The notes: generated from the letters alone by a model not told the origin. DNA of 9,404 nucleotides from an uncultured Chloroflexota bacterium (GCA_903938075.1 CAJABS010000215.1:1-9404); one strand, 5' to 3'; counted from the first letter of the stretch, positions 1 through 8,067 are shown. A program made the numbers and translations.

Positions 1-928
1 CGCCGAGACGTTCGCCCATGGAGCTCTCGTTGACGGTCTTCACGATCGGGCTCAGATCCTTCTTATGTTCGAGCATGTAGTACGCCAGCAGGCCGAAGAC
101 CTGCAGCTGATGCAGGAAGGTGCCGCGCTCGTCGACGGCGCCAGCACGGTCGGCGTCACCATCGAGGAGCATTCCCATGTCGTACCCGCCGCCCGCCATG
201 CGCGCGAGGACCGGGTCAATGTGCGGACGAATCGGCTCGGGATTCACGCCGCCGAACCAGGGGTTGCGCTCGCTGCGCATCTCGTCGACGACCATGTTGC
301 CGCCCGCAAGGAGTCGACCGATCCAGCCGGCGCCAGCGCCGTAGACGGGGTCGACCAAGATGCGCATCTTCTGCGCGGCCATCGCCTTCAGGTCAAGGTT
401 GCGCTCAACGAACTTCTTGTAGCCCGGGTACGGGTCGTAGCGCTCCACCAGGCCCGCCGCCTCGGCGTCGGCGAATGGCCGACCGACAAGCTCGGGTCCG
501 CGGGTGCTCGCCACATGCGCCTCGATGCGCTTCAGCAGGTCGGGCCCAGCGGCGGCGCCCGTTGGCGACTTCACCTTGAAGCCGTTATCCATCCAGGGGT
601 TGTGGCTAGCGGTAATGACGACGCCCATCGCCGCGCCGCGCATCACCACTTCGTAGGAGACCATCTGCGTCGGCACATCGGTGCGTGAGTAGGCAACGGG
701 AATGCCGTGCGCGAGCAGGATCTCGGCGGCGGCAATCGCAAACTCTTCGGAACCGAAGCGGCGGTCGTAGGCAATCACGACACTCTTGGCGGTGGTGCCG
801 TCCTCTTCAACAACTCGGGCGACGCCTTCGGCGAGTCGGCGAACGTTCTCAAAGGTGTACTCGTCGCCGATCTTGGCGCGCCAACCGTCGGTGCCGAAGA
901 GAATCTTGGTTGGTTCGCCGACGCCCAT
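1..928 (-). CDS. Phosphomannomutase/phosphoglucomutase family enzyme, 3'-truncated by window edge
   Basis: Alpha-D-phosphohexomutase (COG1109 type), interconverting hexose-6-phosphate and hexose-1-phosphate in the cytoplasm. The reading frame is open from the ATG at 928 to the left edge, giving 309 codons. Family members are usually about 450-480 residues, so the end of domain III and the substrate-binding domain IV are outside the window. Visible signatures are an N-terminal FGTDGWR (residues 11-17), the phosphoserine loop ITASHNP with catalytic Ser108, and the metal loop DGDADR at 256-261. The FGTDGWR form argues against GlmM, which normally has FGTDGIRG. The start is supported by a good Shine-Dalgarno (934-941) and lies 2 nt after the mannose-1-phosphate guanylyltransferase stop, so phosphomannomutase activity feeding GDP-mannose synthesis is the likeliest role. 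Substrate preference (mannose or glucose) cannot be decided from this sequence. The family call is very secure. Confidence 0.93.
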   Translation of the reverse strand, partial: MGVGEPTKILFGTDGWRAKIGDEYTFENVRRLAEGVARVVEEDGTTAKSVVIAYDRRFGSEEFAIAAAEILLAHGIPVAYSRTDVPTQMVSYEVVMRGAAMGVVITASHNPWMDNGFKVKSPTGAAAGPDLLKRIEAHVASTRGPELVGRPFADAEAAGLVERYDPYPGYKKFVERNLDLKAMAAQKMRILVDPVYGAGAGWIGRLLAGGNMVVDEMRSERNPWFGGVNPEPIRPHIDPVLARMAGGGYDMGMLLDGDADRAGAVDERGTFLHQLQVFGLLAYYMLEHKKDLSPIVKTVNESSMGERLG

Positions 929-930
929 TG

Positions 931-1890
931 CTACTCCCTCTCTGATGCGGCGCGCAGATCGCTGCCGCTCATGCGCTCAAGGTCCATCGTCGCTGCACCG
1001 TTCGGTTGCAGGGCGATCACCCCATGCTCATTGCTGATCACAATGGTACGCCCCCCTGGCGCATCCATGCGGATCTCTTCAGTTGCGGTGCGTGGCAGCA
1101 GATGCGCACGAAGCTCACCCCACGAGCCGATATCGCTCCAGCCACAATCGAGTGGCAGGGTGCGCACCAACCCGGCCGCGGCGGCGGGCTCCATCACAAA
1201 CGTGTCGATGGGCCCCGCTGGTACGGTGCTGTACTCGCCGATGCCGTTGATCAGTGTTGGTGCGAATTGCTCTAGCGCGGCGCGAGCACTGTCGCGGCGC
1301 CACGCAAACGTTCCCGCGTTCCATCGCGCGCCCGCGGCAATCAAGCGTTCCGCCTCATCGCGCTGCGGCTTCTCCGTAAATCGTGAGACGCGTTCCCCGT
1401 CGGCGACGATGTAGCCGAATCCAGTCTCGGGTCGCGTTGGCACCACGCCGAGTGTGTAGAGGGCGCCCGCTTCGCGGCTCGCGTGGTCGGCTGCGGCGGC
1501 GAGTGCGGTGCGCCAGGCTTCAGCATCGCGCACGGCATGGTCGGCGGGGATCACCAGCATCACCGCATCATCGGGTCGCTCAATCGTTGCCACCGCGAGG
1601 GCGACCGCCGCCCCCGTATTGCGACTGACCGGCTCAGCAAGGATGTGATCAGCCGCAATCTGTGGCGCGCACTCGCGTACGAGCTGCACCTGGCTTGCCG
1701 CCACCACGATGTAGGTGTCTTCAATGGGGACGAGTGGTGCGAGGCGCTCAAGGGTGACCGCGAGTGGGCTGCGTCCATGCAGGAGCGGCAGGAACGGCTT
1801 CGGCCGATTCGGGCTACTTAGGGGCCAGAGGCGGGTTCCGCCGCCACCGGCAAGAACGACCGCGTAGGGTCGACTACTCATCTGCGGCAT
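931..1890 (-). CDS. manC: Mannose-1-phosphate guanylyltransferase (GDP-mannose pyrophosphorylase), short form
   Basis: Makes GDP-mannose from mannose-1-phosphate and GTP in the cytoplasm, a precursor for mannosylated polysaccharides or glycolipids and for deoxyhexoses. The 319-residue protein is a nucleotidyltransferase of the RfbM/ManC type: the GTP-binding loop GGGGTRLWPL is at 15-24, the activating RPKPF at 29-33, NTGAA at 91-95, the metal-site segment PADH at 115-118, TGFGYI at 156-161, FTEKP at 171-175, WNAGTFAW at 190-197 and WSDIGSW at 251-257. It ends soon after a short beta-helix-like tail and lacks the cupin phosphomannose isomerase domain of the bifunctional enzymes. ATG 1890 is used; a second in-frame ATG at 1881 is possible. 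Only a weak GAGG, 12 nt upstream, precedes 1890. The following mutase begins 2 nt after the stop, consistent with two consecutive steps of one pathway. Confidence 0.93.
   Translation of the reverse strand: MPQMSSRPYAVVLAGGGGTRLWPLSSPNRPKPFLPLLHGRSPLAVTLERLAPLVPIEDTYIVVAASQVQLVRECAPQIAADHILAEPVSRNTGAAVALAVATIERPDDAVMLVIPADHAVRDAEAWRTALAAAADHASREAGALYTLGVVPTRPETGFGYIVADGERVSRFTEKPQRDEAERLIAAGARWNAGTFAWRRDSARAALEQFAPTLINGIGEYSTVPAGPIDTFVMEPAAAAGLVRTLPLDCGWSDIGSWGELRAHLLPRTATEEIRMDAPGGRTIVISNEHGVIALQPNGAATMDLERMSGSDLRAASERE
934..941 (-). promoter_or_regulatory. Shine-Dalgarno site of the phosphohexomutase
   Basis: On the minus strand this reads AGAGGGAG, ending 5 nt before the ATG at 928. It lies just inside the 3' end of the upstream guanylyltransferase gene and abuts its TAG stop (933-931). 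It fixes the mutase start and is one of the few convincing ribosome binding sites in the window. Confidence 0.7.
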
Positions 1891-1937
1891 CGTAGCGTGC
1901 GGCCTCGTGGGCAGATGAGGCTGAGGGTGATTCGTGC
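1891..1937. other. Longest spacer in the window (GNAT to manC)
   Basis: This 47-nt spacer separates the GNAT stop from the manC ATG and is the only non-coding gap longer than 9 nt. It holds a 5-bp inverted repeat (1902-1906 with 1917-1921, 10-nt loop) without a U-run, and no convincing promoter boxes. It is the one place in the window where an internal promoter or processing site for the GDP-mannose genes could sit, but nothing in it shows that one does. Confidence 0.4.
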
Positions 1938-2774
1938 TCAGCGCCCGAAGAGGCGCCGAAGGATGCGCGGCACTGAGATGCCGCTGCGGCGGATGACGAG
2001 CCGCTCCTCAAACTCGGCCTTCACGCTGTAGCCGAGCGAGGTGTAGACGGCGATGGCGGCGGCGTTATCACGCTGCACATTCAGCACCACCTCATCGCAG
2101 AATCCGAGCAGGGCATCGGTCACCGCTGAGGTGTTCGCATGCGCGTAGCCGTTGCCGCGCGCGCCAGATGCAGTCAGCACGTTGCCAACAACGGCGATGC
2201 GCTCACGTCGACCGACCACATGGGTGCCCGCCGCCGCGACCAACTTGCCGTTGCGGTGAATGCCTCGATACACCCCCTCGGCAACGGCGAGTGGTGGAAG
2301 CCATGCGGCAAAGCCCAGCTGGTAGAGGTGATTCAGCGCTGGTGCATCGGAGGGGATGAGCGGCACCACGAGTGCGGCGGCGGGGCCGGTGTACGGCACG
2401 AATTCCGCGCGCGTCAAACCCATGCGCAACATGGGGTTGATCTTCTCCGTCTCGTAGGTGAGATCAAGAACGGGGTTCCCGCCGATCGGCGTTGGTACCC
2501 AGGCGGCGCGCGGACGAATCCCGTGCTGCAAGATTGTGGCGATCCCCTCTGGCTCGCCGTACAGATGGAGCGGCTGCGGCGCCCACCCCGAATACTCCAT
2601 ACCGAGGGCGATCGGTGTGGTGCCGCGTCGCGCTACAAAACAGCGGGTGCGCGGAAACTCACCATCGTCAAGATCGGCCAGCGCGTGTGCGGTGATCCAA
2701 CGGTCACCAGTGATGAGCGATCGCACCAGCTCTCGATCGCGCGTCGCCGAAACCTCAATCGGCGTCGTGCTCAT
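1938..2774 (-). CDS. GNAT-family acetyltransferase with a divergent N-terminal half
   Basis: Predicted acetyl-CoA-dependent N-acyltransferase of 278 residues; the substrate is unknown. The C-terminal half (about 134-262) carries the GNAT hallmarks: a pyrophosphate-binding loop RGNGYA at 206-211, after the beta strand VVGNVL at 195-200, and the late motif N237-A-A-A-I-A-V-Y244-T-S-L-G-Y249 typical of this fold. The first 130 residues resemble a second, degenerate GNAT-like or FR47-type unit without an acetyl-CoA loop; this is a judgement by eye. A basic tail (RRSGISVPRILRRLFGR) ends the protein. The ATG (2774-2772) shares one base with the TGA of the MtnA-like gene and has no recognisable Shine-Dalgarno, so it is probably translated by coupling. 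That ties its expression, and possibly its role, to the preceding gene. Acetylation of a small molecule or of the neighbouring protein are both possible. Confidence 0.85.
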   Translation of the reverse strand: MSTTPIEVSATRDRELVRSLITGDRWITAHALADLDDGEFPRTRCFVARRGTTPIALGMEYSGWAPQPLHLYGEPEGIATILQHGIRPRAAWVPTPIGGNPVLDLTYETEKINPMLRMGLTRAEFVPYTGPAAALVVPLIPSDAPALNHLYQLGFAAWLPPLAVAEGVYRGIHRNGKLVAAAGTHVVGRRERIAVVGNVLTASGARGNGYAHANTSAVTDALLGFCDEVVLNVQRDNAAAIAVYTSLGYSVKAEFEERLVIRRSGISVPRILRRLFGR

Positions 2775-3994
2775 CAGTCGATCAGGGTGATGCCGTCAAG
2801 TGCGAGAAGCTCAACGCGTGGTGCGGTGACCTGCACGCCACTCGTCACGCCACGCGCAGCGAATGGTGCACCACGTTGCGCCGCTGCGCTATTCACCGCC
2901 TCAACGCGCTTGGTCATTTCGGCACCACTCATGTCGCTCGCCGCCGAGCCAGCGACTAGATAGACGGGCACGCCAGAGAAGAGTGCGGCTGCGGCAAGGC
3001 CAACGCCCCCCGCCGGAACCACGGCGTAGCCGGCACGGCTCACCGCGTCACTACCAAGGATCAGGGCGCTAATCGGACCATCGGCGTTCGCGATCTCACT
3101 CGCGAGTTGACCATCTTCAAAGAGTCGCGGGGTGAGGCCGGCGCGTACTGCGTCGGCGGCGTCGATGGCGCCGAGTCGTGCTGCACCGAGCACATCAACC
3201 GTGGGGCCGGCAGCGATCGTGATCGTGCGCACACCAAGGTGGCGCAGCGCCTCATGTAGCGGAGCGAGATCGCCCCAGGCGGTGGCGCCGAGGCCAGGCC
3301 CGCTGGCGATGGTGGCCCCACGAGTAAGGCCTCCCCGCTTCAGCGTTTCGGCGATGCGTTGGCCGTAGGCGGCGCGCTGGCCGAGCTGCGTTGCGGCGCG
3401 CGTGGCGATTGCCGCATCGAGACTTTCGTCACCTAAAGCAACCGGCAGGAGTGCATCGAGTTCAGCGTGCAGTGAGCCGGCGAGCGGTGCGGCGTTCCGA
3501 AGCGCAGCGGCGGCGGCGTGCAGGCGCGCAACGCGACCACCCGCCGATCCAACGCTGGCAAGGGCAAGAGCGAAGGCGGCGGCAAGGCCGCGGATCGGAC
3601 CAGGCGCGATCGCATCAACGGTCAGGAGTGCCGCGATGCTACTCGCGCTCGTGGCGCGGCGTTCAGCAATCACCGCGGGCAGAGCGCGAACATCGAGCAC
3701 GATCACGGCACCCTCTTCGTCGCGAATCGGTGAAGCGAAGGCTGGTTCTGGCGCGGCAGAACCCGCCTTGATCAACCCCGCATCGCCTGGCATGTCGAGA
3801 TGCGTCTCTGCAGCACGTCGACGTGTTGGCTCTACACCTGATTCGCGCGTTGACCCTTGCAGATCGTTTGTGATGGACTGCGCCTGACCGCGGAGTGCGC
3901 CCAGTGCACCAAAGAGTGAGCCGGCGGTCGCGGCACCATCGTTGGCGATGCTGCGAAGGAAGGATCTGCGATCGCTTGCGGGGCGCTTCGCCAT
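2774..3994 (-). CDS. MtnA/eIF2B-like (IF-2B family) protein, cysteine-free, Tat-like N-terminus
   Basis: A 406-residue protein that I place, by eye, in the superfamily of methylthioribose-1-phosphate isomerase (MtnA), ribose-1,5-bisphosphate isomerase and eIF2B alpha/beta/delta. Residues 98-148 match the MtnA N-terminal pattern (VLD-x-R-x-LP, then PGPIRGLAAAF where MtnA has RGAPAIGVAAAY). Residues 226-242 sit where MtnA has its THCNAG active-site loop. LILGSDAV (311-318) and GVPVYLVAG (341-349) match the VGADR and PFYVAA strands. The catalytic Cys position reads Pro/Gly and the protein contains no cysteine at all; Asp294 may correspond to the catalytic Asp, and the NK-GT motif is lost. Residues 7-14 (SDRRSFLR) look like a twin-arginine motif followed by an Ala/Gly-rich stretch, then a probably disordered linker (40-95). 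No Shine-Dalgarno is seen; the start is 8 nt after the apt stop. Isomerase activity is doubtful; a binding or regulatory role is possible. Confidence 0.75.
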   Translation of the reverse strand: MAKRPASDRRSFLRSIANDGAATAGSLFGALGALRGQAQSITNDLQGSTRESGVEPTRRRAAETHLDMPGDAGLIKAGSAAPEPAFASPIRDEEGAVIVLDVRALPAVIAERRATSASSIAALLTVDAIAPGPIRGLAAAFALALASVGSAGGRVARLHAAAAALRNAAPLAGSLHAELDALLPVALGDESLDAAIATRAATQLGQRAAYGQRIAETLKRGGLTRGATIASGPGLGATAWGDLAPLHEALRHLGVRTITIAAGPTVDVLGAARLGAIDAADAVRAGLTPRLFEDGQLASEIANADGPISALILGSDAVSRAGYAVVPAGGVGLAAAALFSGVPVYLVAGSAASDMSGAEMTKRVEAVNSAAAQRGAPFAARGVTSGVQVTAPRVELLALDGITLID

Positions 3995-4002
3995 AGCGGC
4001 GA

Positions 4003-4524
4003 CTAGAAGGCGATGATCGCCGAGACGATGCCGTCTGGGAGTCGCTTGCGACCACCAAGGACGGGGAGCTCTGCCAAGAAGCTGATGCCCACAACAGTGG
4101 CGCCGAGCTGCTCGACAAGTTTCACGGTGCCGGCGACGGTGCCGCCCGTGGCGAGGACGTCGTCAACGATCACCACGCGCGCACCCTTCTGCAGTGCATC
4201 GCGATGGATCTCAAGAACGTTCTTGCCGTACTCAAGGTCGTACTCCACCGAGATCGTTTCGGCGGGCAGCTTGCCGAGCTTGCGCACTGGCACGAAACCG
4301 ACACCGAGGGTGGCGGCGATGGGTGCGCCAAAGATGAAGCCGCGCGATTCGATGCCGATGATCACGTCGGGCTTCAGCCCACGGATCGGTGCCGTCATCG
4401 CCTCGAGGGCGGCGGCGAAGGCCTCACCATCCTGCAGGAGGGTGGTGATATCGCGAAAGACGATCCCTTTCTTCGGAAAGTCGGGGATCGTTCGAATCTT
4501 CGAGGAGAGCTGATCTGGGGTCAC
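4003..4524 (-). CDS. apt: Adenine phosphoribosyltransferase
   Basis: Salvages adenine with PRPP to give AMP and pyrophosphate in the cytoplasm. The 173-residue length is normal for Apt. Diagnostic segments are IPDFPKKGI (13-21), FRDITTLL (23-30), GIESRGFIFG (57-66), the flexible-loop segment RKLGKLPAETISVEYDLEYG (81-100), and the PRPP-binding motif VVIVDDVLATGGT (117-129). The start codon is GTG (4524-4522), chosen because it gives the standard Apt N-terminus (MTPDQLSSKIRTIPDFP). No clear Shine-Dalgarno precedes it, and it lies 9 nt after the mfd stop, so coupling with mfd is likely. The next gene is an MtnA-like protein, which is suggestive: adenine is released when methylthioadenosine is cleaved, alongside the sugar phosphate used by true MtnA. 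No active-site residue appears to be missing. Confidence 0.96.
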   Translation of the reverse strand: MTPDQLSSKIRTIPDFPKKGIVFRDITTLLQDGEAFAAALEAMTAPIRGLKPDVIIGIESRGFIFGAPIAATLGVGFVPVRKLGKLPAETISVEYDLEYGKNVLEIHRDALQKGARVVIVDDVLATGGTVAGTVKLVEQLGATVVGISFLAELPVLGGRKRLPDGIVSAIIAF

Positions 4525-4533
4525 GGCGGAAGT

Positions 4534-7500
4534 TTACGCGAGCGGCGCGCCCGCCGCGTTCGTCGCCTCCCAGCGGCGCACCTCCCCCACGATCCCCTGC
4601 ACGAGCCGTGCGGCGAGGCGCCACGCCTCAGCGCCCGAGACCCGCTCCCGGCTGCGGATCTGACTGCCGCTCATGCTCAGCTCTCGAATGGGGTTCGCCA
4701 CCAGTGCCCGAGCGGCCAGGCCAGGCTGCAGCTCGCCGAGGCGCACGATCAGGCGACCCTCCTCAATAAGGAGTGAGGCGAGCCCAGCCTCGCTCGCGCC
4801 GGCCCGGAGTCGTGCCACTTCGAGGAGTCGCTCCACCTCTGCTGGTGGCGCACCGAAGCGGTCGCGCAGCTCTTCGGCGATCGCGTTGATCGTGGCATCG
4901 GAGTCGGCGATGCCGAGACGTCGATAGAGGTCGAGGCGCTGCCCCTCGTCGGCCACATAGGTGTCGGCAAGGTGTGCGGAAACCGGAAGGTCGATGAGCG
5001 CCGCCGTGCGACGACGCGCCGGCTCGCGACCTTCTCGGCTGGCGCGACGAATCTCGACCGCATCGGCGAGGAGCTGTGAATAGAGATCGAAGCCGACCGC
5101 CGCAATGTGTCCGGACTGCTCGCCACCGAGCAGGTCGCCCGCGCCGCGAATCTCAAGGTCAGCAAGCGCCAACTGGAAGCCAGCGCCGAGGTGTGACGCA
5201 TCGAAGATCGCCTTGAGGCGCTTGCGTGCATCGTCGGTGAGCGCCTCTTCGCGTCGATAGAGCAGGTAGCACCAGGCGCGGCGACTGCTGCGGCCAACGC
5301 GACCGCGCAACTGATAGAGCTGGGCAAGGCCGAGTCGATCGGCGCGATCGATGATGATCGTGTTGGCATTCGGAATATCAAGACCTGATTCAATGATGGT
5401 GGTGCAGACCAAGATCTGCGCCTCACCACGAACGAACTCGCCCATCACGCGCTCAAGGGCTCGCTCCTCCATCTGTCCATGCCCAACCACCACGCGCGCA
5501 TCGGGAACAAGTCGGCGAATCTGCTCCGCCGCCGCCTCAATCGACTCGACGCGGTTATGCACGTAATACGACTGGCCGCCGCGCTCCAACTCGCGCAGCA
5601 GCGCATCACGCACCAACTCGAGGCTCGCCTCAGTGACGCGCGTGGCCACTGGGTGTCGATCCTCGGGTGCGGTCTCAATAGTGGAGAGGTCGCGAATCCC
5701 CGAGAGGGCAAGGTTCAGCGTGCGCGGAATTGGCGTGGCGGTGAGGGTCATGACATCGAGTTCGGCGCGGAGCGACTTCATGCGCTCCTTGGCGGCGACG
5801 CCAAAGCGATGCTCCTCGTCGACGACGAGCAAGCCGAGATGCTTGAAGGCCACATCCTTTGAGAGCAGCCGATGAGTGGCAACGACCAGGTCGACCTCGC
5901 CGGTGGCGAGCTTGGCGACGATCTCGGCCTGCCGTGCAGCAGAGACGCTGCGCGAGAGGAGCTCAAGCTTGAACGGATAGGCCGCGAGGCGGCGGCGGAA
6001 CGTTTCGATGTGCTGCAGGGCGAGCACCGTGGTCGGCACCAAGACGGCGACCTGGCGCCCCGCCTCAAGCACGGCGAAGGCGGCGCGCAGTGCGACCTCG
6101 GTCTTGCCGTAGCCAACGTCGCCCACGATCACGCGATCCATCGGGCGCGGTCGACTCAGGTCACCCTTGGTTGCCTCAATGGCGGTGAGCTGATCGGGTG
6201 TTTCGCGATACGGGAAGGCCGCCTCAAACTCGGCGAGCCATGGGCTCCCCGGCGTGATCGCTGGGCGATGCGCCAACTCGCGCGCGGCGTAAATGCGCAG
6301 GAGTTCATCGGCGAGATCATCGGCCGCCTTCTTGGCGCGCTCCTTGGCGCGACGCCACTCCCCACCACCGAGTCGACTGAGTTGCGGATGCTCCGAGCCG
6401 GTGTAGCGCGCGATACGCGAGAGCTGCTCCACTGGGGTGAAGACGGTGTCGGTGCCGCCGTAGGCAATCTCGAGATAGTCGCGTTGATCGCCGTCACCAC
6501 CGCGGCGCAGCATGCCCACGAAACGACCAACGCCGTGATCCACATGCACCAGGTAGTCGCCAGGCGTGAGTCGCTCCGCCGCCTCGCGCGTGATGCCGCG
6601 GCGATGCACCGCCGGTCGACGAACGCGCGTGGCGCCGAAGAGTTCGCGGTCGGTGATCACCGTCAGTCCATCGACGCCACCTTGGAATCCGCCGTCGAGG
6701 CCACCCGTCAAGATCGTGAGCGAACCGGGCTTCGGGTCCGTGAGCATTCCTTCGCTCACCACCGCACGTTCACCACCCTCGGTGATCAGCTCCGCAATAC
6801 GTGCCGCCTGCTCCGAAACGATGAGTACTCGCGCCTTGTCGCGACGCCAGGTCTCGAGACCTTCGGTGAGTGCGCGCGATCGGCCGCTCGGCACCACAGG
6901 GTCATGCCAGCCGAATGAGTCGTCGCCGTCGGCGCGGATCATTGTTGTTGCATCAGAGCTCCAGGTGAGTGCGAGCCGCTGTCCACCGGCTGCGGTGAGT
7001 GCGGCGATCAGCGCGCTCCCCTCTGGAATCGGCGACGGCCAACCAGCAGGCAAGAGGCGTGTGGTTCGCAGCACATCGGCACGCTCCTCGGTTTGACGCG
7101 AGAGCGCATCGGCGGCCTGGCGCAACTCCCCCGGCTCATCGAGCACCACCAGCGCATCGCCCACCTGGTCGTAGGCGCGCTCTGCACTCAGCAGCACCGA
7201 CCAGAGCTCGAGCCCATCACCGCGTTCTGCCTGGTTGCGTGCCGCGATCCCCGCCTCCCACCGAGCAAGATCCTCGGCGAGTCGTGGCGGCAGTTCTGTC
7301 TCCCCTCCGCCGCGCACGATCCCTTCGGCGACCGCTCGGGCAGCAGCAACGCGGGCCGCATCGAGGGGGAACTCGCTCGCCGGCAGCAGCTGCACCAGCG
7401 GCACCGCCTCACGGCTGCGCTGGTCGGCGGGGTCGATCCGTCGAATGCTCTCGATCTCATCGCCGAACCACTCGATGCGGAGGGGTGAGGTCTCACCCGC

Positions 7501-8067
7501 GGGGAAGAGGTCAACGATGCCACCGCGTCGGGCGATCTCACCGCGACCACCAACGAGCGAGACGGCCTCGTAGCCGAGAGCGATGGCACGTGACGTCACG
7601 GCGTCGAGGGTGATGCGATCGCCTGCACGCAAGAGGAGTGTCTCGGCGCGCAAGTCAGCCAACGAAATCGTTGGCTGGGCCACCGCGAGGAGCGAGGTCA
7701 CCAAGATGCGCGGGCTCCCCTCATGCCAGGCGGCGAGCGTTGCCACGCGACCGGCCGACTCATCAATGACAAGTTCGCCACGCTCATACGGAAGCGCGCT
7801 GCGCGGCTCGAGCAGCACGACAGCGGCTGGATCGTGGAACCAGGAGCGCAGCGCATCGGCAACGCGCTCGGCAACCTCAGGGTCGCGCGCAATCCAAACG
7901 ATGCGCCGATCAGCGGCGAGTGCGGCACCGAGCTGCGCCTTTGCCGCATGGGGCACATGAATGAGCGATGCGTCGCTCTTTGCTAGTTGCTTGGTGAGTA
8001 CCGTAAATGGTGCTGCGCCGCGCAGCGTGTCAAGAAGTGGTGCAAGTGACGGCGTGTGGCGATTCAC
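4534..8067 (-). CDS. mfd: Transcription-repair coupling factor Mfd
   Basis: ATP-driven DNA translocase that pushes or removes RNA polymerase stalled at lesions and recruits UvrA for nucleotide excision repair. From the GTG at 8067 the protein has 1177 residues, close to the usual 1150-1180. In order: a UvrB-like N-terminal module (SALPYERGE at 90-98, and GGRGEIARRGGIVDLFP at 173-189) without a Walker A; ITDRELFG (471-478); the RNA-polymerase interaction domain beginning LTPGDYLVHVDHGVGRF (500-516); motor domains with PDQLTAI (624-630), Walker A GDVGYGKT (649-656), DEEH (750-753), TATPIPRT (776-783), SGLDIPNANTII (894-905) and QLRGRVGR (919-926); the TRG segment LGAGFQLALADLEIRGAGDLL (starting at 960); and the C-terminal UvrA-masking domain. 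A TTG at 8109 would add 14 basic residues and overlap pth by 46 nt. The GTG that makes a GTGA overlap with the pth stop is preferred. Confidence 0.96.
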   Translation of the reverse strand: MNRHTPSLAPLLDTLRGAAPFTVLTKQLAKSDASLIHVPHAAKAQLGAALAADRRIVWIARDPEVAERVADALRSWFHDPAAVVLLEPRSALPYERGELVIDESAGRVATLAAWHEGSPRILVTSLLAVAQPTISLADLRAETLLLRAGDRITLDAVTSRAIALGYEAVSLVGGRGEIARRGGIVDLFPAGETSPLRIEWFGDEIESIRRIDPADQRSREAVPLVQLLPASEFPLDAARVAAARAVAEGIVRGGGETELPPRLAEDLARWEAGIAARNQAERGDGLELWSVLLSAERAYDQVGDALVVLDEPGELRQAADALSRQTEERADVLRTTRLLPAGWPSPIPEGSALIAALTAAGGQRLALTWSSDATTMIRADGDDSFGWHDPVVPSGRSRALTEGLETWRRDKARVLIVSEQAARIAELITEGGERAVVSEGMLTDPKPGSLTILTGGLDGGFQGGVDGLTVITDRELFGATRVRRPAVHRRGITREAAERLTPGDYLVHVDHGVGRFVGMLRRGGDGDQRDYLEIAYGGTDTVFTPVEQLSRIARYTGSEHPQLSRLGGGEWRRAKERAKKAADDLADELLRIYAARELAHRPAITPGSPWLAEFEAAFPYRETPDQLTAIEATKGDLSRPRPMDRVIVGDVGYGKTEVALRAAFAVLEAGRQVAVLVPTTVLALQHIETFRRRLAAYPFKLELLSRSVSAARQAEIVAKLATGEVDLVVATHRLLSKDVAFKHLGLLVVDEEHRFGVAAKERMKSLRAELDVMTLTATPIPRTLNLALSGIRDLSTIETAPEDRHPVATRVTEASLELVRDALLRELERGGQSYYVHNRVESIEAAAEQIRRLVPDARVVVGHGQMEERALERVMGEFVRGEAQILVCTTIIESGLDIPNANTIIIDRADRLGLAQLYQLRGRVGRSSRRAWCYLLYRREEALTDDARKRLKAIFDASHLGAGFQLALADLEIRGAGDLLGGEQSGHIAAVGFDLYSQLLADAVEIRRASREGREPARRRTAALIDLPVSAHLADTYVADEGQRLDLYRRLGIADSDATINAIAEELRDRFGAPPAEVERLLEVARLRAGASEAGLASLLIEEGRLIVRLGELQPGLAARALVANPIRELSMSGSQIRSRERVSGAEAWRLAARLVQGIVGEVRRWEATNAAGAPLA

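Noticed and set aside
65..1414. Plus-strand frames opposite the mutase and guanylyltransferase genes
   Set aside because: They run antisense to FGTDGWR, ITASHNP, DGDADR and the nucleotidyltransferase motifs, which are clearly coding on the minus strand.
1902..1921. Inverted repeat in the GNAT-manC gap as a possible terminator
   Set aside because: The stem is only 5 bp with a 10-nt loop and no U-run follows; too weak to call.
2139..2963. Plus-strand open frame (274 codons) opposite the GNAT and MtnA-like genes
   Set aside because: It spans the junction of two well-supported minus-strand genes, has no recognisable domain, and its product is Arg/His/Ala-rich like other shadow frames here.
5872..6918. 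Long plus-strand open frame (348 codons) antisense to mfd
   Set aside because: It lies wholly opposite conserved Mfd motor and RNA-polymerase-interaction motifs. Its product shows no recognisable family and it has the composition expected of a shadow frame in GC-rich DNA.
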